Assembly (NCBI RefSeq): GCF_016808095.1
Contig: NC_068978.1
Span: forward strand, 29,337,306 to 29,401,305
Origin: Vigna angularis
Lineage: Eukaryota; Streptophyta; Magnoliopsida; Fabales; Fabaceae
Length of the DNA stretch: 64,000 nt
Direction: 5' to 3'
How positions within the stretch are numbered: the stretch's first letter is position 1; every line of letters begins with the position of its first letter. The translations under genes and the position numbers were made by a program. A model generated the notes under the pieces. The model was given only the letters and a program-made list of their open reading frames with translations, was not told the origin of the DNA and did no database searches. Below are positions 55,758-64,000 of the stretch, piece after piece.

Positions 55758-57378
55758 ATGATGGCTCCCTTCCACATGCTGGAAGAAGTACCAACACCAA
55801 ACCTGCAACACCTTTTCTCCTACTACATTGACCCAACTGGTGGTTCTCTTTACCCTTCAGATATTGACACTTCTCTCTATGATCCTTCCATTTCCCTTGC
55901 TCATTCTATCATCTTTCCAACTTTTCAACAAGATAATCTACTCCCATCTCCCAAACGCCAAAAGTGCTGCTGTGAGAGTGAAGTGCAAAAACTTACTACA
56001 CAAACTGCCCTGCCATCCAGTTACACAGATGAATTTGTTGTGCCTTATGATAATTTCTACTCTTCACACATTGAGGAACTCCCACAACAAATATCAGTTG
56101 GGTTTGCACAATTTCATAGTACCTGTGAGGATCTTAAGTGTGTGAAAAAAGAAACGGAGAAAACAATATCTCCCCAAAGCTTAGCAGCACGAGAGAGGAG
56201 AAGAAAGATCAGTGAGAAGACGCAGGAACTTGGAAAATTGGTTCCTGGTGGACCAAAGATGAACACAGCTGAAATGCTTCATGCAGCTGCAAAGTATGTT
56301 AAGTACCTTCAAGCCCAAGTTAATTTGCTTGAACTCACAAAATCACTGGTAACTGTTCATTTCTTTTCATATTCTTTATGAATTAGATTACATATAAGTT
56401 GTATCATTTGTCCAACGATATGTTTTTGCTCATTTCCTGCGTAGTCATTATCTATTAGTCATTTGTCCAACGATATGTCCAACGATGCATCTTAGATATA
56501 TAAAGATGGTTTGTAATCAATGTTTATAGTTCACTGCATAATAGTTGAAATTGTTCTATTGTCAGTTATTTGTAGTTCACTAATTTCTGACCAATTTTTG
56601 TATCAAGATTGCTTTTAGTTGGCTGTAATAGCGAAGTTTAAGGAATCGGTTACAGGATATGGTCTTGAGAGCAACAAATATATAAGAAATGAGAATTTTT
56701 TTAAGTAACTGCTGTGGTGTATACGAAATATACTTGTCAGTTTCTTTTTACAATATTCCATTTTTTTTAATTTATCTTTTATTTTCGTTATAAAACCAGT
56801 TTCTAAATCTGATTGGATTACAGTCCATGAATTAAAAAAGAAAAAAAAAGGACTCATTTCATGATTTTCAAAACATGTATGTGAAAAAAAAATTGTATGT
56901 GAAAAAAAAAATGGTAGTATGATACACTTTTACATTCATCTAACACAAGATATAAGGGTAAAATGGTTATAAAAGTATAAAGTTTTATATTTTTTCAAAA
57001 AAGAAGAGAAGAAAAGTAAGCAAAAATAGTGTTAAATAAATGTAAAAAATTTAAGTGTGTCAAAGAAACATTTTTAATGTAAAAATGATCAAATCAGTAC
57101 ATACTTTGAATTTTTATCTTTATTTTCTGTGATTCTAATTAATATTTTGCTAGTTTTGGCAGGAAGATAACGCAGAAACTCCTTCTGGAATGCTGCACTC
57201 ACTAGTTGTTTCCTCCTTTGTTCAAGAGAAGTTATATAGAGAGGAAATGTGTTTTGTGGCAAAAGAAACTGTGATAACTATGACAAATCATGAAGATGTT
57301 CAATCAAGACCTACCATACTTAGGGATCTTAAACAGCTCATTCGGACAAACATTGCTAACAAAGAAAAGAAAGAATAA
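55758..57378 (+). CDS. bHLH transcription factor copy 2 (bHLH52/53-like)
   Basis: Two exons: 55758-56348 (197 codons, donor GTAACT) and 57163-57378 (acceptor GGCAG, stop TAA); 268 residues in all. The bHLH domain lies at about 134-190: basic region SLAARERRRKISEKT with the Glu and Arg residues needed for E-box contact, helix 1 TQELGKLVPGG, loop, and helix 2 KMNTAEMLHAAAKYVKYLQA. It is followed by a zipper-like QVNLLELTKSL. Exon 2 adds SFVQEKLYREEMCFV and a C-terminal RDLKQLIRTNI, as in plant bHLH52/53-type proteins. The N-terminus is shorter than in copy 1 (internal in-frame losses). The start is the first of two ATGs at 55758 and 55761. Nuclear DNA-binding regulator by family; targets unknown. 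No breaks seen, so this is the surviving duplicate. Confidence 0.82.
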
Positions 57379-59307
57379 ACCTGTCCATGATATGTTGTTT
57401 GGATTCTTCTGGCTGCCTTATTTTATTTTTTCAATTTTCTTAATATTTTGTTAGCAGTGTCCTCTTTTTAGCCAACAAAAATGGCAGTTTAAACCTTGTA
57501 TTCAATTCGTGATTAATTTTGCTTTTTGGATGTACCAAGAGGCTAATATAGATTAGGTTAAGAAGAACCGAGGTTAGGGCACATTGCATCATTTTCGTGT
57601 TTTTTTGGTAATTTGTATTTTGTTTATCATTAATCCTTCGATCGACTAATGTTGTGCCTTTTTATGCTATACTAGAGATAGCAAGCATTATGATGTTTTT
57701 AAGAGAAAAAATCACTCTCCTTTTATTTATTTTTCTTTAATTATTCTTAATTTATATTTTCTTTTTCTATAAGTCAAAAGATTAAAACTTTTAAACATAA
57801 TATTTAAAAGAATTCGTTACATATTAATCATAATAATATTAAAAGTAATTACCACCGTAAAATTAATATTAAATATATTAGTTAAGAATTATAATTAACG
57901 TAAAAAACAACAATATCTTAATATTATCAATTTAAAAAAAATAAAAATCAGGAGAGTTCAAGAGATAATGTTTTGGTCTAAAAAAATTATATTTTGATCA
58001 AGTGTTAGTGTAGAGGAAATTTTATATTTTTGACTCTAATATTATAATATGCTCTCTTATTTTTATCTGCTATCCATATAGAGAACTCTTTAGGTATAAT
58101 TTTACCCTCTGCAATGTTTCATCAACAACAACATTCCAAACACTTTTGTCAACTAATTCAAGAAAAAATTTTATCCTAATTTTTCAAAAACGGTAGTTTT
58201 CACCACCAAATAAAAAATGGTAGTTTAGGATGGCCTACTTTCCTCAAATAATTGTTTATATTTGCATCAATACAAAAGCTTAATGTTATGGTTAGCCGAG
58301 ACAATTTTAAAGAATTTAAATCATATTTTATGCTAAAATGACTGATAAAATTATTAAATTTAAAAAACAAATTAAAATTTAAGAAAATTTGAAAGATATT
58401 TCAAATAAATAAAATAGAAGAAATTGAAATATTAAATTTTACTCTTTTCGCTCTACTTTTATTTCTTTTATAATTGTTAAATTCAATTGTAAGTAATTTT
58501 AATACCATGTTTGTTTTTAGAAATTGTTACAATCTTTCATGGAAACACTCAGGTGAGACAAAATATATGTGGCTTTCACAGTCAGATAAGTTGTTTTCAG
58601 GTGAAAAGATTCAAATACACTTTGAAGAACTACTAAAGAGCAATATAACTCTATTTGTTCGTAATCCATCAATTTCCTATATAATTAGTTTCGGTATAAT
58701 TATAGTTTTGGGAAAATATAAGTGCGTCAATTTTTTGTTGCCATATATTCAGAAGCAAATTAATTTTTCATTTGTATTTCTCTTAAAGATGACTGTGGAT
58801 ATTTTTTCCCTCATTATTCATAATATAGGTAAAAAAAGGTAGGTTATTTGAAAATATATATTTTTAGATAAATTATTTATGATTTTAAATGATTTTTTTA
58901 CATTTTCAAATGTTCATATTAACAAGTCATTTAACTCTCCACCTATACCTCTTAATTTTCTTATTTCCCCTTTGACCAAAGCAAACCTGTTTTGAGGGAT
59001 CAGTTATTTTTGGACCAAATTTAAATTAGAATTAAAGTGTCACTTCTCTAATTTACGTTATTAAAAGTTTGTATTAAATGTTCACATAAAATTAACATGA
59101 AACTCCAAATTTGACTGAAGAATGTAACTAATATTATTTATAATACTGTCTCTAAAAATTTCTTTCCAAATTCTTTGTAACAAATAATTCTTTAGAATAT
59201 CTACACACTTTAGTGATGTTTAACATTAGATAGAAACTACTTACTAACTATATCATTTAAATTTTTTTTTCTACCTTTTAACTATATATTTTTAAATTAA
59301 CATTTTT
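57379..59307. other. AT-rich intergenic region
   Basis: No recognised gene. A 122-codon open stretch at 58474-58842 has no recognisable domain and is rich in hydrophobic residues. I regard it as chance. Confidence 0.5.
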
Positions 59308-59650
59308 CACTAGTACAAAAACAATGTATAATGTCACGCGTTCAACATTCTATCACAGAACAACCAACTTTAAAAATAACTGGTTACATTGTTGTAAATA
59401 AATTCACGTGTTCAATGTCGTTTAGATCATCCATATGATGTCTAAAACCAAATGACGTCTCATCGAATAGAGTTTTGGATCCTTTGAAAACCCTACACCT
59501 CCATTCACCAAACTTTTGCTTCTCTACATAGTTTTCTTAATCAAATTCATTTTGATAACTTTTTCTTTTTGAGTTTCTGTCAATTTCTTCAAGTTCATAA
59601 AAACAAGACATTTCTTTATCTTTGATTCAACGTTAATATGAAATGTTTTT
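59308..59650. mobile_element. CACTA terminus, relative of the 8182-9076 element
   Basis: Starts CACTAGTACAAAAACAATGT and then follows the left end of the 8182 element (TAA(T/C)GTCACGC.TTCAAC, TTTAAAAATAACTGGT, TTGTAAATAAA) for about 120 bp. Words of the type TCCGA(C/T)GTCAT continue to about 59830. I found no matching right end, so the element is truncated or decayed. Confidence 0.6.
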
Positions 59651-60301
59651 GTAAAACTTGAAGGTATGATAGAAACCCAGAACAAAAAGTTAATGGATAT
59701 AGATTTTTTTTTTTAAATTCTTTAAGGTATATGACGTTGGATTTTATGCTATTAATCCGATGTCATATTATATTTGGACATCAGATTATATGTTAATCCG
59801 ACATCATTTGATATATTTAGATGATTTTTTTTAAAATTTGTTCAAGATGTCTTTCAATAAATCAGTTTGTTTTGAAATCTGATAGTAAAAAACACTTATA
59901 ACAAAACTTAAATAATAAATTATCCAACATTTAAACTGTATTAGATAACATTATGCAATAACAGTTATATGTAGTCAACCTCACTCTAATAATACCGTAA
60001 TTTAGTCAACATTATTATTTCAAAACTAATAATAATGTCACAATTTAGTCAACATTAACATTTCAAAATTAATTCAATGTTTTCTTATAGTTTACGAAAA
60101 CGAAAAGACCATGAAAACCGTTACTTAATTATTTTTCCTGCCAACGCTTTTCCCAACCTACGAATTAAAAGGTTAATAACAAAATTGTGATTGTTTTTGT
60201 CCCAAAAGCTTTATTAAATATAAATTCCTTTTACATATAAATCATGTCAAACCATACAAATTGAGTGCGTTTTCATAAGTGTAACATGGCACACACACAT
60301 A

Positions 60302-60311
60302 TATATAAATA
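60302..60311 (+). promoter_or_regulatory. TATA box of PG copy 3
   Basis: TATATAAATA, about 90 bp before the ATG at 60393; good context for a plant TATA box. Confidence 0.6.
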
Positions 60312-60392
60312 CATACTGAACCTGTATTCAATTCTCCACCAGTCCTAATCTACCAGATAAAATTCAACCAAATAAGAAAAAATTGCCAAAAC

Positions 60393-62499
60393 ATGCAAAG
60401 CTTAATCTCTTTTGTTTTGGTTCTTGCTTTTATCTCTCCATGCCTATGTTATAATGACACCAAAACTGGCCTTTATAATGTAATGAATTATGGTGCTAAG
60501 GGAGATGGGATATCGGATGATGCACAAGTATGTATCTTTTTGTTTTTGTTATTTACAATTTTAAGGCTTAATTGTAATTATTAATGTTAAATATGTTAAT
60601 TCAATTTTTACAATCTCAATTGTGTAATATTTATACTTTGACTTGAGATCCAACATTTAACCACTATGTTAACTAGTGTCAGGTTTTCAATGTTCTAATA
60701 CTAATTTATCAGGTCAATATTTCCATTGAGTGCCCAAGTTAATAAATTGATCAAAACTAAATAATAAAAATATTGGAATACACTTTTAAAAGAGGTTTCA
60801 ATATATAAAATGAATAAATTTTTATTCAAAAAAATTGTTATTGTGGAATTCATTTGTCAATTCTTTCTTATTGTAAATTATGATAACCCATATTTCAATT
60901 TGGATCACTCCATAATACTTTATCGATATTTATTAATAAAGTATTTAATTTATAAAACAGTACTATTTTCATGATGACAACAATTTTTAGTTTTTTTATT
61001 GGATATTTGTTCTGAATTGGTGGCAGGCATTTTTGAAAGCTTGGCAAAGCAGTTGTGGAGCACAAGGTATGGCAACTCTAGTCATACCTGCAAACTATCG
61101 ATTCCTTCTGTCACCTTTAATGCTAAAGGGTCCTTGCCATGCCTCAAATATTCAAATTCAGGTATTTCTAATGTAACCCTAGTTCATTATTCAACTGTTG
61201 CTTCTTTTATTAAATTCTTGGTACTTTTAAATTTCATTTTAAAACAAATTTTCTTCTAATTATTCTTCCATAAAAATAAAAAAGTAAACGCAATTAATAT
61301 CAGAAAATAAAACGTATTTTCTATGTTATTTAATATTATATATATACATTAAAGTTTAATTGCAATATGAATTATAAATCTAACCACACAGTTACAAATG
61401 TATCCTTACTGCACCTTATTAACAATTACAAATTGTTATTACAGCACTTTACAAAATATTACTATAGTGATTAATGTCAAAATGAATTAAAACTCATGAA
61501 TTAACTTAAGTTACTACTGATTGAGTTAGATTAGCTTGAAAAAAAATTGAAATTTTGATACGAATCAATTTTGAGTCTAATTTAGTAAGAATTTGATTTA
61601 TTGAAGTTGAATATGTGATGAGTCAGGTTGACTCGTCAATCCACTTAATTTTCTGTTTTTACCTTGTTTTTGAATTATGTTTGGAGTTTAAGATGATTTT
61701 GGATTGTATTATATTTTTTTTATTTTGAATTGTTTTTGGAATCTAATATCATTTTGGATTGAAATTTATTTAGATTTGAATTAGAAAACAATTATTATTT
61801 TTTTTGGAATGAAAAAAAAAACTTGTCATTAAATGAGTCAACCGTTTAACGTATTCATTTGTTGTGAGTTCGACTGGATTCGAATTTTTTCGACTCACTA
61901 ATAAATGAATGAGATTAGATTGCTTTACTAAATGAATAATCCGTAATGAGCTGAGCTGAGTCGAGTTGGTGAGGTGAACCGACTACACTAATTATGAGTG
62001 TGATGAATGTTGTTGCAGATCCGGGGGAAAGTAATTGCAGCTGAGAAGAATGCATGGGCATCATATAAGTATACTTGGATTTTGATCTCAAATGTAAATG
62101 GTCTGACAGTGGATGGAAGTGGAGGATCGCTGGATGGCTTCGGTTCTTCATGGTGGTCATGCAGAAACTGTCCACGTCCATCGGTGAGAGAATATTCTTT
62201 CTGATATTAAAAGTGTTCACTATGTTTTTATTAAGTTTAAGATTCTGATTCATGTGGGTGATGTGATGAAGGTCATTAGTTTCAATTCATGCAATGGTCT
62301 TAGTGTTAGCTCCTTGAACATCATTAACAGTCCAAAAGCTCACATAAACATAAACAATTGTGTGGGAGCCACATTCTCTGCTATCAGTATTCAGTCTCCC
62401 GGTGACACTCACAACACTGATGGAATTGATGTTTATGCTTCAAAAAATATCTGGATCAAAGATTCTACTATAGCATGTGGTAAATCAATCTTCATCACT

Positions 62500-62581
<82 letters not shown>

Positions 62582-63958
62582 TTTCAGTATAGTGTTTTTA
62601 AATAATTAATAGATGTGCAGTTTTAACTTAATTTGTCTTTCTAAATAGGCGATGATTGCATTGCGATCAGTGGTGGCTCCTCTTATGTCAATGTTACTGG
62701 GAGTGCTTGTGGACCAGGCCATGGAATAAGGTTTTTATATATAAACTCTGCATTACTTGACATATACATTATTGAAAATTCAAGCATTAGCATGTTGAAT
62801 AAATATAAAGTTGTTAAATAACATATAAAAAATTTATAAATATGTTATTTTTTTAAAGTCCCATGTCGACTAGAGATAAAACTAAATTATAATATATAAG
62901 TGAAATGTAAACCTCATCTTATAATCCGATTTTGTAAAGTTAAGTTAGATTTAACGTTCATTTCTTAATATGGTATAACAGTCAGATTATCTAGCGAGAT
63001 CTACTTATTATTTAAAGTTTTAAATTAAAAATTGTATCAAATTTTTAGATGAATTTAATTCATATATTTCATTTTAGTCAAATCTATTTTCGAAAAACAC
63101 TTAGATGTATTAAATGATAATATATTTTGTTATATGCTTTTAAGTTTAACTATTGTGAAGCAGTGTTGGGAGCCTGGGAAATGGCAATAGTAACACAGTG
63201 GAACAAGTTCATGTACGAAATTGTAACTTCACCAATACACAAAATGGAGCAAGAATTAAGACATATGCGGTAAGATTTATTTTCTCCCTTTTTATGTGTC
63301 TTTTAGAGTTTTTACATAAAGATTCAACAAATACACGACGTTCTTTTGCTAATTGTTATAACATAATCATGAAGTTCATTTTACTATATCACAAAGTATA
63401 AGAGGTGTGATGGACAAAAGTGACAATTAATTTCCATGAAACATTAAAATTATGTAGGAAAGAAAAAAAAAAGGAAAAAATAAATATTTTTTGGTTGTTG
63501 GCATTTAAATGGAAATAATATTTCATGTTTATCCATTTCTTTTTTCAGGATGGATCAGGTTATGCAAGAGGAATCACATTTGAGGAAATTACATTGATAC
63601 AAACTCGAAACCCAATAATCATAAACCAATTCTACACTAACAATGGCGTATCTTTAAAGGTATTCACTTAAGTTCATTACATTGTTAATTTATTTATCAG
63701 TTATTAAAGTTGGATTTTTGGCATAATTAGAATGGAGGAGTTGAAGTGAGAGGAATAACATTTCGTGGATTTCATGGAACAAGTATGACTGGTGAAGCTA
63801 TTACCTTAAATTGTGGTCCACAAGGTTGTTTCAACATTACATTGGATCAAATTAACATTGCCTCTTCTCAACAAGGAAAACCAGCTTCCTGTTCTTGCAA
63901 AAATGCCCACGGAACAGCCACATCTTCTGTTCCAAATTGTCCTTGCTTAATGCCATGA
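60393..63958 (+). CDS. Polygalacturonase (GH28), copy 3, complete
   Basis: Eight exons: 60393-60527, 61027-61161, 62019-62183, 62272-62479, 62649-62730, 63164-63269, 63549-63659 and 63731-63958; 389 residues. All phases agree with copy 1. Signal peptide [19 protein letters not shown] is followed by the mature start [17 protein letters not shown]. Catalytic blocks: HNTDGI (exon 4), GDDCIAIS (exons 4/5), CGPGHGI(S)VGSLG (exons 5/6) and RIK (exon 6). Cys pairs at the C-terminus (CSCKNAH...PNCPC). It acts outside the cell on de-esterified pectin. It is more diverged from copies 1 and 2 than they are from each other, so it is the older paralogue. Introns 4 and 5 hold a long TA run and an LTR-like remnant. 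No break seen. Confidence 0.92.
62503..62579. repeat. (AT)38 microsatellite in intron 4 of PG copy 3
   Basis: 77 bp of pure AT dinucleotides, starting 24 bp after the exon 4 donor and ending about 70 bp before the exon 5 acceptor. Confidence 0.97.
62858..62990. repeat. LTR/TRIM-like remnant in intron 5 of PG copy 3
   Basis: AGTCCCATGTCGACTAGAGA, TATAATATATAAGTG, AAACCTCATCTTATAATCCG and then CTTAATATGGTATAACAG. The last block looks like a decayed initiator-Met primer site (TGGTATCAGAG) right after an LTR end. The whole resembles a dispersed legume LTR/TRIM end that I know by pattern. Confidence 0.5.
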
Positions 63959-64000
63959 ATTCTTTCTTATTCTTTTATATGCCATATGCCAGATAATTAA

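Noticed and set aside
58474..58842. 122-codon ORF in AT-rich DNA
   Set aside because: No recognised domain, low-complexity codon use and no sign of splicing or promoter; a chance ORF is more likely.

Overview
The window is AT-rich plant nuclear DNA: split genes with GT-AG introns, a plant NBS-LRR gene, plant GH28 polygalacturonases and many plant LTR retrotransposons and DNA transposons. The repeat types (Athila-like gag elements, a Sirevirus-like fragment, CACTA ends rich in ACGTC motifs) look like a legume, probably Phaseoleae (Vigna/Phaseolus type). The species guess is an inference from family resemblance only. I saw no rRNA or tRNA gene and no CRISPR.

Host genes. Three related polygalacturonase (PG) copies lie on the + strand: copy 1 at 1-2574 (cut by the window edge, otherwise open), copy 2 at 41185-44036 (a pseudogene hollowed out by a Copia element), and copy 3 at 60393-63958 (complete, 8 exons, about 389 aa). 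Between them are one intact CC-NBS-LRR gene (15077-18547, minus strand) and a tandem pair of bHLH transcription factor copies: a truncated one at 48339-48761 and an apparently intact two-exon one at 55758-57378. PG copies 1 and 2 and the two bHLH copies are segmental duplicates that share their flanks. Several transposons in one copy can therefore be checked against an empty site in the other.

Mobile layer, left to right. (i) 3135-11958 is an 8.8-kb CACTA element (3-bp duplication AGA; empty site near 44605). It carries a decayed Ulp1-like protease, a Sirevirus-like Copia fragment with an extra envelope-position ORF, and a smaller nested CACTA element (8182-9076, duplication ATC). (ii) 12296-13717 is a solo LTR (TGTTT duplication; empty site at 44926). 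(iii) 19754-35065 is a Mutator-like element with about 240-bp terminal inverted repeats and a perfect 9-bp duplication TAAATGATT. It captured the C-terminal half of a CHX-type cation/H+ antiporter gene, intron included, so it is a Pack-MULE. The captured gene was then split by two Athila-like gag-only LTR elements in opposite orientations (20137-26512, duplication GGCAA; 27290-34242, duplication ATCAT). (iv) 37919-40910 is a 3-kb solo LTR (TTAAT duplication) ending about 275 bp upstream of PG copy 2. (v) 41512-about 43595 is a 5'-truncated Copia element inside PG copy 2. (vi) 50024-55311 is a nearly complete chromovirus-type Ty3/gypsy element upstream of the second bHLH copy; its pol ORF runs into the LTR.

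I found no prokaryote-style defence system or clearly new biochemical system. The most notable content is the nested Pack-MULE with a captured ion-transporter gene, the transposon insertions shown by paralogous empty sites, GC-rich minisatellites inside LTRs, and conserved non-coding motifs in the gag-only retroelements.
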